NCBI GenBank assembly: GCA_903865745.1
Contig: CAIPKV010000062.1
Location: 61,871-125,870, forward strand
DNA: 64,000 bases
Direction: 5' to 3'
Source of the DNA: an uncultured Verrucomicrobia subdivision 3 bacterium
Lineage (GTDB): Bacteria > Verrucomicrobiota > Verrucomicrobiia > Limisphaerales > UBA11358
Made by a program: the position numbers and the translations under genes. Below, piece after piece: positions 8,128 through 16,908 of the stretch (the first letter of the stretch is position 1; the number at the start of each line of letters is the position of its first letter). A model generated the notes under the pieces. It worked only from the letters and a program-made list of their open reading frames with translations. It did not search any database and was not told the DNA's origin.

Positions 8128-10374
8128 TTAGCGGCGGCACCACCAGAGCAAGCCAAGACAACCGGCGAGGGTCACCAAAGAAATTACCGAGCCCACCTGA
8201 AAGCGTCGGTCTTCGTAGACGAGTTTCACGGAATGCTGGCCCGCCGGGACGGTCACGGCTTGGAAGGCGTAGTTCGCCCGCCAGAGCGGCACGCGCTGGC
8301 CGTCGAGATAAGCGTGCCACGGGTGATAATACGTCTGCGCGGCGACGAGCATGGTCGGCACGGGCGTCTCGACTTGCGCCTCCAGGCGCTGCGCCGCGTA
8401 GCTGGTCGAAATAATCCGCGCGGTGCGGGCACGGGCGGCAAGCACTCGCCCGCGCGCTTCCAAGGGCAGGATGACTTCATCGAGCGGAGCAAAACTGGCG
8501 TTGGTCAGCGCGACGAGCGTGGCGAGATCATCCGCGAACAGGGCGTTTTGGCCGATGGTGAACGGCGGCAAATAGGTGGTGCGTGGCTGCCACACGAGCT
8601 GGCGGTTCGTCCTTTGGAGCACGTCAGCCACGCCCAGGAAATCCAGCAGCGGCGCAGCGGGCTCGCGCCCGCCCAGCAAATTGACGAACAGCGCCGCGTG
8701 GTCGCTCAGGGTGAGCGCATAGAAACCGTCGCACTTGGCGATGCCATCAAGAAGGTTGCAATTGCCCGCCAACGCAAAGCGGCGCACGAGATAATCGGTG
8801 GCGGCATCGGGCAACACGGTATGATTGAACTGCTCGCGGATGTCCCCGGGAATGAGGACACGCGCCGCCGGAGCGAGTGGCAAGGGCTGCGTCCGGGTCA
8901 GGCTGGGTTGGTAAATCGTCCGGCTGACAGTGGGCGGCGACGGCATCTGGCTGTCCAAGTCCAGCCAGAGCAACAGGAGCGGCAGGAGCTGACAGAGGCG
9001 GCGCATGGAGACGCCGGTGATTTTCTCCGACCACACCCATGTTAAAAGTATTGCGACAAGAAATAGGGCGCGCAGGACGCCATTAAAAAGCGTGACCTTC
9101 AGGTCGTCGCCTGGTGGCTCGGTGTGCCAGAGCCAGCCGGTGATTCCCAAAATCAGCGCGAGCGCCGCGCCGCCGAGGAGCCAGAGCGTGCGCTCCGTTT
9201 GCGGCGCGCGGAAATTCTTTTCACCGAGCGCCACGGCCGCGAGCAGCGGGAGGAGCAGCGAGGGGAGGATTAAGAATTTTACCGGAAAGCGCACCATCCC
9301 GATGACGCCCGCCTGCCGCGCGAGCCAGCCGTAAAGCGGCGTCGCTTCGCCGACCGCGAGCACGCCGCACACCAACATCAGCGCCGCCAGCAGCCCGACG
9401 CGCGCCGACCGTTGCCCCAGCGCCAGCAGCGCGAGCACGAGGGTGGCCGCGCCGACGTAGTAGGAATTGATCCACGACTGCGTCGTCTGCATGAAGACGC
9501 CCTGAAAGGAATGGCAATGGAACAGCGGCACAAAGTAATTCGCCCAGCCGGACACGGGCATCGGCCACGTCGCGGCGGAGATTTCCTGCTGCCGCCGCGA
9601 GTAGTCCAGCAGGTCGAGGAAGGGCAATAGTTGCGCGGCGGACAAGCCGCTGATGAGCGCCACCACTGCGCCGAGGCGGAAGATGATTTTGTACCGCGCC
9701 ACTTTGCCGCGGAGTAAGTCTAATCCGCCCAGTCCGGCCACGAGCACCCACGTGAGCAGCACGGGTTCCGCCGCACCGGAAAGCATCTGCATCGCCCCGG
9801 CCAGCGCGGCCACGATGATGGTCCGCCCGCCATTGCGCCCGGCGCGCTGCGCGAGCCATACGACCCACGGCATCCACGCCAGCCCGGCGATGGTCGCGGG
9901 CCAGACAAGGCTGCTGAGCATGACGCCATTGAAGGCAAAGGCGATGCCCGCGAAGGCCGCCGCGCGCCGGTCGGACACCCACGCCTGCGCCAGCAAGTAC
10001 ATTCCCAAGCCACCCCAGAACAAGTGCAACAGACAAAACACACCAAGCGACCACGACAGCGGTAGCACGAGATAAAACAATGCCGGCGGATACAGCACCT
10101 GCGTATTCCATTGGGCCAGGAAGGGCGCGCCGCAGTTGCTCAAGGGATTCCACAACGGCACTTGCCCCTGCCAAAAGCTCGCGCGGAGATAATGCGCGAG
10201 GGGATACGAAAAGATTCCGAAGTCGCGATACTCGAAAGTCTGCCAGCCGAGCCAGACTTGCGGCCAGGACACCAGCACGAGCAACGCCAGCAGCCCCGCA
10301 AACGGACGCCAGCCCAGCCAGTGGTCCTCACTGGTAACGGGAGCTTTCGCCGACGTCGAAGGGGATGCCAACAT
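8128..10374 (-). CDS. YfhO family polytopic membrane protein
   Basis: 748 residues. After a short cytoplasmic N terminus come about ten or more membrane helices (from WRPFAGLLALLVLVSW at residue 22 onward to about 470). An extracytoplasmic domain of about 250 residues follows, then a final helix (VGSVISLVTLAGCLGLLWW) with a basic end. The early segment 'QVPLWNPLSNCGAPFLAQ' matches the 'P.WNP....G.P' loop of YfhO/glycosyltransferase-like membrane proteins. Probable role: envelope glycopolymer or lipid-linked sugar processing, by family inference only. It is a paralogue of the truncated gene at the left window edge. Confidence 0.85.
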   Translation of the reverse strand: MLASPSTSAKAPVTSEDHWLGWRPFAGLLALLVLVSWPQVWLGWQTFEYRDFGIFSYPLAHYLRASFWQGQVPLWNPLSNCGAPFLAQWNTQVLYPPALFYLVLPLSWSLGVFCLLHLFWGGLGMYLLAQAWVSDRRAAAFAGIAFAFNGVMLSSLVWPATIAGLAWMPWVVWLAQRAGRNGGRTIIVAALAGAMQMLSGAAEPVLLTWVLVAGLGGLDLLRGKVARYKIIFRLGAVVALISGLSAAQLLPFLDLLDYSRRQQEISAATWPMPVSGWANYFVPLFHCHSFQGVFMQTTQSWINSYYVGAATLVLALLALGQRSARVGLLAALMLVCGVLAVGEATPLYGWLARQAGVIGMVRFPVKFLILPSLLLPLLAAVALGEKNFRAPQTERTLWLLGGAALALILGITGWLWHTEPPGDDLKVTLFNGVLRALFLVAILLTWVWSEKITGVSMRRLCQLLPLLLLWLDLDSQMPSPPTVSRTIYQPSLTRTQPLPLAPAARVLIPGDIREQFNHTVLPDAATDYLVRRFALAGNCNLLDGIAKCDGFYALTLSDHAALFVNLLGGREPAAPLLDFLGVADVLQRTNRQLVWQPRTTYLPPFTIGQNALFADDLATLVALTNASFAPLDEVILPLEARGRVLAARARTARIISTSYAAQRLEAQVETPVPTMLVAAQTYYHPWHAYLDGQRVPLWRANYAFQAVTVPAGQHSVKLVYEDRRFQVGSVISLVTLAGCLGLLWWCRR

Positions 10375-10419
10375 CGGCGCAGTCTGCCAAAACGGAGTAT
10401 CCGCCCAAGCCTAAAATCA

Positions 10420-10454
10420 GAAAGCAGGAATCAGTCGCCTGACTTCCTGCTTTC
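10420..10454 (-). terminator. Hairpin downstream of asd
   Basis: GAAAGCAGGAATCAG (10420-10434) can pair with CTGACTTCCTGCTTTC (10439-10454), a stem of about 15 bp with one bulged base and a 4-nt loop, 53 bp after the asd stop codon. There is no long U-tract on either strand, so it may act as a weak terminator or 3' stabiliser rather than a classical intrinsic terminator. Confidence 0.5.
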
Positions 10455-10506
10455 CTAATTAATGTTTAGCTGGATGCGCTGGGCAGCCGAGCGATGCGGA
10501 TTTAGC

Positions 10507-11511
10507 TTACTTCACCAACTCTTCGGCGATTTGCACCGCGTTGAGGGCCGCGCCCTTGAGCAATTGGTCGCCGCTGACCCAGAAACACAAGCCATTATCG
10601 AGCGCGCAGTCGAGGCGGAGGCGGCCGACTTCGCAATTATATTTCTCGGAGGTGTGCAGCGGCATCGGATACTTCTTGTTCTCGGGCTCATCAACCACAT
10701 CGAGGCCGGGCGCCTGCTTGAGGACGGCGCGCGCCTGCTCGATGGACACGGGCTGCTCAAACTCCGCGCTGACCGCGATGGAATGGGAGCGATAGACCGG
10801 CACGCGCACGCAGGTCACGCTCGCGCGGAACGCGGGATGATGCATGATCTTGCGGCCTTCGTTCTCCATCTTCATCTCTTCCTTCGTGTAGCCGCTCGGC
10901 AGAAAGGAGTCCACATGCGGAATCACGTTGAACGCAATCTGGTGCGGATAAACCTCCTTCGTCACCGGCTGCGCGCCGACGATTTGCCCAACCTGACGTT
11001 CCAATTCTTCCAACGCCTTCGCGCCGGTGCCACTGACGGCCTGGTAGCTGGACGCGAAAATGCGCTTCACGCCAAACTTCTGGTGCAGGGGGTACAGCGC
11101 CATCAGCGTGATCGCCGTGGTGCAATTCGGATTGGCGATGATGCCCTTGTGCTGCTTCACGTCGGCGGCGTTGATCTCCGGCACGACCAGCGGGACATCC
11201 GGGTCCATGCGGAAAGCGCTTGAATTATCCACGACCACGCAGCCGGCCTTGGCTGCGATGGGCGCAAACTCCTTGGAGATGCTCCCGCCGGCGCTGAAGA
11301 GCGCGATGTCGATCCCGGCGAACGAATCCTTCGTCAATTCTGTCACCGTGACGTCCTGGCCCTTGAACTTGAGCTTCTTGCCGACCGAGCGGGCAGACGC
11401 GAGCAAGGTCAGCTTGCCCACGGGAAAATTCCTCTTTTCCAGGGTCTTGATCATTTCGATGCCGACAGCGCCAGTGGCGCCGACAACTGCGACGTGCGGA
11501 TTGCGGTTCAT
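10507..11511 (-). CDS. asd: Aspartate-semialdehyde dehydrogenase
   Basis: 334 residues, full length. Reduces aspartyl phosphate to aspartate semialdehyde with NADPH, the branch point to lysine/diaminopimelate, threonine and methionine. The N-terminal nucleotide-binding loop is VVGATGAVG (residues 8-16). The catalytic cysteine is Cys130 in NPNCTT. SYQAVSGTGAKA and the substrate-binding segment VPVYRSHS are also typical of the bacterial enzyme. It is transcribed away from the SNF2 helicase gene, sharing a promoter region of about 135 bp. No other lysine-pathway gene is adjacent. Confidence 0.97.
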   Translation of the reverse strand: MNRNPHVAVVGATGAVGIEMIKTLEKRNFPVGKLTLLASARSVGKKLKFKGQDVTVTELTKDSFAGIDIALFSAGGSISKEFAPIAAKAGCVVVDNSSAFRMDPDVPLVVPEINAADVKQHKGIIANPNCTTAITLMALYPLHQKFGVKRIFASSYQAVSGTGAKALEELERQVGQIVGAQPVTKEVYPHQIAFNVIPHVDSFLPSGYTKEEMKMENEGRKIMHHPAFRASVTCVRVPVYRSHSIAVSAEFEQPVSIEQARAVLKQAPGLDVVDEPENKKYPMPLHTSEKYNCEVGRLRLDCALDNGLCFWVSGDQLLKGAALNAVQIAEELVK

Positions 11512-11646
11512 AATTGGCCGGACACTCTAGCAGAAAACGCGCCTTCGTCAATCGCCTCAAAACTGCCCAACGCAAAAACTTTTGCTTTGCGATTGACCGG
11601 CCACGCGGGTTGTGTCGAAATGATAGAACATAGTAATTTTGCCCAG

Positions 11647-14600
11647 ATGCCCAGAACACCAATCAGAAACGGGAACGGGTCGCCACGCGGCGGCGCCAAC
11701 AAATACGACGCGCACCACAAGGTGCTTTCACAGACCTACGGCGTCTTTGCCGACCTGCGCCGCGAACTTTCCGACTCCAAAACCACCGTCACCGAGCGCG
11801 AAGAGATCCTGCGCACGTTCGCGGCGTGCCCGGATTCGCAACGCGCCTGGCTGGCGCTCGAAGATTATTTCGAGAAGCTCTCGCTCTCGCGCCGCGACTT
11901 TCCGGCGACCGACTGGTGGACCAAGCTCCTCGCCCTCACCGGCAAGGCGCGCCTGGAGGAACTCGCCTTTTTGTTCCTGCGCGCCAAGCGTTCCGTGCCG
12001 CCGGAACTCCAGCCGTACGCCAGCCCCGACCGTTTTGCCCGCGCGGAAGAAGCCGAGCAAGAACTGCAACTCGTCCGCGAATTAGAAAACTGGCTGTCGC
12101 CGCCCGCCCCGCTGCATCTCGATACGCCGCGCGCCACCTTGCGCGTTGTCTGCCAGCCGCAGCCCGACGAACAAGAACCATCGCGCTACCGGCTCGCCGT
12201 ACAATTCCTGCTGCTGCGCCCGCGCACCGGCGAGAAGGCGCGTTCGCTGCACGACCTTGTGGATCTCGTCGTCCGGGCTGCGCATGAGCAGGAATTGTTC
12301 ACGCCGTGGGACTGGGAATTCATCCAATGGATCTACGAGACGCACCGCGAGCGCGCGACCAACGCCACCACGCTGCTGCTCTCCGATGCCGAGCTGCTGC
12401 AATGGCTCGCGCGCTGGGGCAACACCGACCGCCTCGAATCCGCCGCGAACGGCCAGCCCATTTTCTTTCACGGCCACATCATCGCGCTCACGCCGCACCT
12501 CGAAAACGGTGACAAGGAGCTTTCCTTCACGCACCGCATCCTCCTGCCGGATGGCAACAACCACTCCGTCGCGGAAGCTAAGTTCTTCAATCGCCAGTCG
12601 CCGGTCGCGCTCGTTGGCAACGAGTTCTTCCTCCTGCGCAACGCCCCGCCCACCGGCGTCCTCAAGTTCCTCGCGCAAAAGCCTTCCGTGCCCGTGCGCA
12701 AATTGAGCCATCGCCTGCTGCTCCATCTGCGCAAATCGCAGGCCAATCACGGCGTCGATTGGGAACAGCTCTGCGTCGCGCACGCCGCCGCGCCCCAATT
12801 TGTCTTTGAGCTGCTCGACGACACCGTCCGGCTGCGGCTCCTCGCCACCAGCACCCGCGATAAGAGCACCTGGATCTGGAACGGTCACGAATGGGCCGCC
12901 CACAATCGCACCATCAAGCCCGGCGAGAAGCCCGAGATCCTTGACGACCCCCGGCTCGACCCCGCCATTCAATGGCTACGCAAGCTCGACTGGTTCATGC
13001 AGGAGCCCGGCTTGTGGATTGGGGATGCCAACGAAAACTTTCTGGGTTCCCTTGCGGAAGCGTGGGGCTCCAAACCTGTCGAAGCGGAATTCCTCGGCAA
13101 CCCGGCGTTCCATCATCTCTTCCTAAAGCCCCGCGCCCTCAAACCGCGCCTCGTCGTCAAGGGCAGCGGCATCGATTGGTTGTCCGTCTCCGCCGAGTGG
13201 GAAGCCGAAGGCATGAAGCTGTCCAAGGCCGACCTCGAGCGCCTCGCCGCTGCGACCAGCCGCTTCGTCAAACTGCCCAACGCCGGCTGGGTCGAGCTCG
13301 ACACCGACGCCGTGCACGGCGCGCACGAAGCCATGGCGGACATGGGGGTGGAAGGCCTGTTTGCCGTGCCGCAAAAAGTCGGGCTCGAACACGTCGCGCA
13401 CCTCGACGAAAACGGGATGATGCGCTTCGTGGATTCGCCGGAGGCCCAGGCCCTGCGCGAACGCGTCCGCGATTTCCGGGGCGTGCCCTCCGCCGATTTG
13501 CCGAAGCTCCTCCAGGCCGAACTGCGCCCCTATCAGAAGGACGGGTTCGACTTCCTCGTGCATCTGGTCCAAGTCAAACTCGGCGGTATTCTCGCCGACG
13601 ACATGGGGTTGGGCAAAACCTTGCAAACCTTGACCTGGCTCGCGTGGCTGAAGGAACAGAACAAGAAGAATCCCAAGCCTTCCCTCGTCATCTGCCCCGC
13701 TTCCGTGCTGCACAACTGGCGCCGTGAAGCCGAGAAGTTCACGCCCGACATGAAAGTCCTCGTGCTCGAAAGCGGCGCCGCCCGCCACAATCTGCGCAAG
13801 CAGATTCCCCAGCACGACATCATTGTTACCAACTACGCCTTGCTGCGTCGCGACCTCGAAGAGTTCCACAAATTCAGTTTCCGCGCGGTCATCCTCGACG
13901 AAGCCCAATTCATCAAGAACCCGGGCGCCCAAGTCACGCAGTCGGTCAAACAGCTCAAGTGCGAAAACAAAATCGCGCTCACCGGCACGCCCCTCGAAAA
14001 CCGGCTGCTCGACCTCTGGAGCATCGTGGACTTCATCCAGCCCGGCTATCTCGGCACCCAAGACCAATTCCTCGACACCTACGAACCGCGCGGCGAGAAC
14101 GCCGAAGCCGAACAGCGCATTGCGCGGCGCCGCTTGTCCGCCAAGCTGCGCCCGCTCCTGCTGCGCCGCCTCAAGAAGCACGTGGCCAAGGACCTGCCCG
14201 ACCGTATCGAAGAGCGGCGCGACTGCCCGCTCGGCGAAAGCCAGCGCATGTTGTATCTCGCCGAACTCCGCCGCAGCCGCGACCAGGTCATGAAAGCCGT
14301 CGAGACCCAGGGCCTCAACAAATCCAAGATGCACGTCCTCGCGGCTCTCACCCGCCTGCGGCAAGTGTGCTGCCATCCCGCGCTCGTCGGCAACGACAGC
14401 GCCTCCGGCAAGACCGACACCCTGTTCGAGCTCCTTGACCCCCTCATCGCCGACGGTCAGAAGGTGCTCGTCTTCTCGCAATTCGTGCAGATGTTGAATT
14501 TGCTCCAGAAAGAGTGCCTGGCCCGCAACATCCACACCCATACACTCACCGGCCAGACCAAAGACCGTCAGTCCGTCGTGGCTGACTTCCAGAAAGAGAC

Positions 14601-14913
14601 CGGTGCGTGCGTGTTCCTCCTGAGTCTGCGCGCCGCCGGCACCGGTTTGAATCTCACCAACGCCAGTTACGTCGTCCTCTATGACCCTTGGTGGAACCCC
14701 GCCGTCGAGGCGCAAGCCATCGACCGGTCGCACCGCATCGGCCAGACCCAGACCGTCAACGCCTACCGGCTGATCGCGCCCGGCACCGTGGAGGAAAAGA
14801 TCTGGGAACTGCAGCAGAGCAAGGCCAAGACCATTGCCGACGTGCTCGGCGAAGAAGGCTTTGCCCGCAGCCTCACCCCGATGGACCTCGAATACCTTTT
14901 CTCCGAGGAATAA
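11647..14913 (+). CDS. SNF2-family DEAD/DEAH-box helicase
   Basis: About 1088 residues from the ATG at 11647 (MPRTPIRNG); an ATG at 11620 is an alternative, while the longer frame back to 11494 would overlap asd. The N-terminal 600 residues match the layout of bacterial SNF2 proteins with a helicase-associated domain. The motor follows: Walker A DDMGLGKTLQT near residue 652, motif Ia SLVICPASVLHNW, motif II DEAQ near 750, motif III LTGTPLENRL, and in the second RecA-like lobe LVFSQFVQM, LRAAGTGLNLT and the motif VI region AIDRSHRIGQTQ near 1024. Probable ATP-dependent DNA translocase remodelling protein-DNA complexes. No methylase or nuclease neighbour suggests a defence system. Confidence 0.93.
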   Translation: MPRTPIRNGNGSPRGGANKYDAHHKVLSQTYGVFADLRRELSDSKTTVTEREEILRTFAACPDSQRAWLALEDYFEKLSLSRRDFPATDWWTKLLALTGKARLEELAFLFLRAKRSVPPELQPYASPDRFARAEEAEQELQLVRELENWLSPPAPLHLDTPRATLRVVCQPQPDEQEPSRYRLAVQFLLLRPRTGEKARSLHDLVDLVVRAAHEQELFTPWDWEFIQWIYETHRERATNATTLLLSDAELLQWLARWGNTDRLESAANGQPIFFHGHIIALTPHLENGDKELSFTHRILLPDGNNHSVAEAKFFNRQSPVALVGNEFFLLRNAPPTGVLKFLAQKPSVPVRKLSHRLLLHLRKSQANHGVDWEQLCVAHAAAPQFVFELLDDTVRLRLLATSTRDKSTWIWNGHEWAAHNRTIKPGEKPEILDDPRLDPAIQWLRKLDWFMQEPGLWIGDANENFLGSLAEAWGSKPVEAEFLGNPAFHHLFLKPRALKPRLVVKGSGIDWLSVSAEWEAEGMKLSKADLERLAAATSRFVKLPNAGWVELDTDAVHGAHEAMADMGVEGLFAVPQKVGLEHVAHLDENGMMRFVDSPEAQALRERVRDFRGVPSADLPKLLQAELRPYQKDGFDFLVHLVQVKLGGILADDMGLGKTLQTLTWLAWLKEQNKKNPKPSLVICPASVLHNWRREAEKFTPDMKVLVLESGAARHNLRKQIPQHDIIVTNYALLRRDLEEFHKFSFRAVILDEAQFIKNPGAQVTQSVKQLKCENKIALTGTPLENRLLDLWSIVDFIQPGYLGTQDQFLDTYEPRGENAEAEQRIARRRLSAKLRPLLLRRLKKHVAKDLPDRIEERRDCPLGESQRMLYLAELRRSRDQVMKAVETQGLNKSKMHVLAALTRLRQVCCHPALVGNDSASGKTDTLFELLDPLIADGQKVLVFSQFVQMLNLLQKECLARNIHTHTLTGQTKDRQSVVADFQKETGACVFLLSLRAAGTGLNLTNASYVVLYDPWWNPAVEAQAIDRSHRIGQTQTVNAYRLIAPGTVEEKIWELQQSKAKTIADVLGEEGFARSLTPMDLEYLFSEE

Positions 14914-15026
14914 GGGGCCGGATAATTACCGCGAACCACGCGAACTACGCGAACGGGGACTCCGCCGTGCCAGACTTTCCATGAGTTCGCATCTTTTGGT
15001 AATTTCGCGGTAAAAAATCCGGCCCC
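14914..15026. repeat. 22-bp inverted repeat downstream of the SNF2 gene
   Basis: The left arm (14914-14935, GGGGCCGGAT then TTACCGCGAA) and right arm (15004-15026, TTCGCGGTAA then ATCCGGCCCC) are nearly perfect inverses, separated by about 68 bp. The left arm begins right after the stop codon. The interior includes the three-fold repeat 'CGCGAAC/T'. It could terminate SNF2 transcription or be a small palindromic repeat element. Confidence 0.7.
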
Positions 15027-15062
15027 GCTTCCCCACGATCCAGCTTCGAACCAGCGCGAACC

Positions 15063-15390
15063 ACCTCCAACTCAAGCTGTCGCGAATCCTAACCGGCACG
15101 GCGTGACTCCAAACCACGCCGGCGCGGCTCCAATCACGTAAGTTTGGCATCCATGCGATTGTTAGAATGCTATTTTTGCTTCGGCCATGACTCCGTAGGA
15201 GTTTTATGCGCATCCGTGTGCTTGTTGAATGAATATTTAAGCTTTTGGATTCGCCGTTTATTCTTCTGGCTGTCGTCCGCAAGCTTTTCGAGCGACGCCG
15301 TTTGATTTTATAGTGACTCCGTATGATTTTTTAGCTCGTCCATTGGTTTCTATAAGTCATCTGCAAGCTTAAATAGCTTGACGGCGCGAG
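15063..15390. repeat. Array B: about sixteen 21-bp degenerate tandem repeats (word GACTCCGT)
   Basis: The 8-mer GACTCCGT and degenerate relatives (GACTCCAA, GGCTCCAA, GCATCCGT, CGCCGTTT, TCGTCCGC, GACGCCGT, TCGTCCAT, TCATCTGC) start every 21 bp from 15063 through 15378: 15063, 15084, 15105, 15126, 15147, 15168, 15189, 15210, 15231, 15252, 15273, 15294, 15315, 15336, 15357, 15378. A second block, AAGCTTTT or ATTTTATA-like, recurs at a fixed offset. No indel breaks the phase although units are only about half identical. The array ends about 25 bp before the ATG of the ArsR-type gene, where its promoter should be. Confidence 0.85.
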
Positions 15391-15412
15391 CGGCAAGTGT
15401 GTTGTTACGTTC

Positions 15413-15730
15413 ATGAATCCCTCCGCTCCTGCGCCCATGTCGTCGGCTCTCAAATTAAAGCATCTCGCGACGGTCCTGCATGACCCGGTGCGTTGGCGTA
15501 TCTTGAAGGAACTCGCGAAGGGTGAGGCGCTGCCGGTCTGGGCGCTGGCGGGGCTGGCGCGCAGTACGCCGCCAAAGGTTTCGAAGCACATGGCGGTGTT
15601 GCGCAAGGCGAAGCTGGTGGAGGTGGGTTACGGGCGGCTTTATAAACTGGCGTCGGCATTCAAGCCGGAGGCGAATGGTACGCGACTGGACTTGGGGCAT
15701 TGCGTGCTCAAGCTGGATGCGCTGATTTGA
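15413..15730 (+). CDS. ArsR-type winged-helix transcriptional regulator
   Basis: 105 residues. LATVLHDPVRWRILKELAKGEALPV is the first helix pair of an ArsR-type winged helix (split here only by my abbreviation). The recognition-helix region is STPPKVSKHMAVLRKAKLV at about 50-69, and the wing VEVGYGRLYKLA follows. No metal-binding CxC motif of the ArsR/SmtB sensors is present, so the signal is unknown. The gene stands alone between repeat array B and a perfect hairpin, so its targets cannot be read from context. An ATG at 15437 is an alternative start. Confidence 0.8.
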   Translation: MNPSAPAPMSSALKLKHLATVLHDPVRWRILKELAKGEALPVWALAGLARSTPPKVSKHMAVLRKAKLVEVGYGRLYKLASAFKPEANGTRLDLGHCVLKLDALI

Positions 15731-15756
15731 AGGGCGGACGGGCAATGTCTTAATTT

Positions 15757-15840
15757 GGTGGGGCGAGCGTCCTCGCGAGCCGCTCAAACCCAAGGCTTAC
15801 GACGGCTCGCGAGGACGCTCGCCCCACCGGTGGTTTTTTT
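15757..15840 (+). terminator. Perfect 26-bp hairpin followed by a T-tract
   Basis: The left arm 15757-15782 and right arm 15803-15828 are exact inverses over 26 bp (core GGGGCGAGCGTCCTCGCGAG) with a 20-nt loop. GGTGG and seven T residues follow at 15834-15840. It lies 27 bp after the ArsR-type gene and 55 bp from the end of hldD, which converges on it. It works on paper as an intrinsic terminator for the plus strand. Its length and perfection are greater than a terminator needs, which suggests a mobile palindromic (REP/MITE-like) sequence recruited as a terminator. Confidence 0.8.
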
Positions 15841-15894
15841 GAAATCAGGACGCTGAAGGCTGACCGGGGGCGGCGTGAACACTGTCGGACTGAT

Positions 15895-16902
15895 TTATTC
15901 TACGGCGGGGTCGAGGTGCTTGCCGGGGACGAGATACTTGCGGACGTAGTCGAAGACGGCGTTCTCCAGGGACGTCACGGGGGCGGCGTAGCCGGCTCCG
16001 CGCAGGCGGAGGAGGTTCGCTTGCGTGAAGTATTGATACTTGTCGCGGATGGCTTCGGGCATCGCAATGAACTTGATGACGGGCTTCTTCTTGGTGGCGG
16101 TAAACACGGCGTTGGCGAGGTCGATCCACGTGCGGGCTTGACCGGAGCCAATGTTGAACAGGCCATTCGCGCGCGGGGTGGCGGCTAGATGCAGGGTCAT
16201 GGCGACGCAATCTTTGACGTAGAGGAAATCGCGCTTCTGTTCGCCATCCTTATATTCTTTGCGGTAGCTCTCAAAAAGTTGGATGACGCCTTTGCCTTGC
16301 ACCTGGGCGTAGCTCTTGTGGACGAGGGAACGCATGTCGCCCTTATGACCTTCGTTCGGACCGAACACGTTGAAATATTTTAACCCGCAAATTTTGTTGA
16401 GAAAGCCGGCGCGCTTGGCGTGCAAATCGAACAGGTGCTTGGAATAGCCGTACATGTTCAGCGGCCGCAGGGTGTCGAGCGCGGCTTCGTTGTCTTCCAT
16501 GCCTTGGGTGCCGTCGCCGTAGGTAGCTGCGGAGGAGGCGTAAACGAAACGCACCTTGTTGGCGAGGGACCACGTGGCGAGGTCGCGGGTGTATTCGTAA
16601 TTGTTCTTGATGAGGTAGGTGGCGTCTTTCTCGGTGGTGGCGGAACACGCGCCAAGGTGAAGCACGAGATCAAATTTGCCCAATGCGCCAGTCTGCAGCC
16701 GGGGCAGGAGTTCGCCCGCCTCGACGTAATCGGCAAAGCGCAAGGGGGTGAGGTTGCGCCATTTCTCGTCGGTGCCGAGGATGTCGGTGACGACGATGTT
16801 ATCGCAGCCGCGCCGGTTGAGCGCCCAGATGAGGGCGCTGCCAATGAAGCCCGCGCCGCCGGTGACCAGGACGCGCGCGTCGGAAAAGTCATTGGGCTTC
16901 AT
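15895..16902 (-). CDS. hldD: ADP-L-glycero-D-manno-heptose 6-epimerase
   Basis: 335 residues, an extended SDR epimerase. Nucleotide loop VTGGAGFIGSALIW at about 13-26. The family-specific segment HLGACSATTEKDATY (about 83-97) separates HldD from other sugar epimerases. Catalytic Tyr and Lys are in MYGYSKHLFD. It converts ADP-D-glycero-D-manno-heptose to the L-glycero form for LPS inner-core synthesis. It starts 6 bp after the DHS-like gene ends, so both are likely co-transcribed. rfaE2 and a heptosyltransferase of the same pathway lie near 23-24.5 kb. Confidence 0.93.
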   Translation of the reverse strand: MKPNDFSDARVLVTGGAGFIGSALIWALNRRGCDNIVVTDILGTDEKWRNLTPLRFADYVEAGELLPRLQTGALGKFDLVLHLGACSATTEKDATYLIKNNYEYTRDLATWSLANKVRFVYASSAATYGDGTQGMEDNEAALDTLRPLNMYGYSKHLFDLHAKRAGFLNKICGLKYFNVFGPNEGHKGDMRSLVHKSYAQVQGKGVIQLFESYRKEYKDGEQKRDFLYVKDCVAMTLHLAATPRANGLFNIGSGQARTWIDLANAVFTATKKKPVIKFIAMPEAIRDKYQYFTQANLLRLRGAGYAAPVTSLENAVFDYVRKYLVPGKHLDPAVE

Positions 16903-16908
16903 AGCGCA

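Noticed and set aside
8110..9045. 311-codon plus-strand frame opposite the yfhO paralogue
   Set aside because: Arg/Gly/His-rich antisense frame; the minus strand has a clear membrane protein.
13123..14733. 536-codon minus-strand frame opposite the SNF2 gene
   Set aside because: Antisense shadow of the helicase motifs; no family resemblance.
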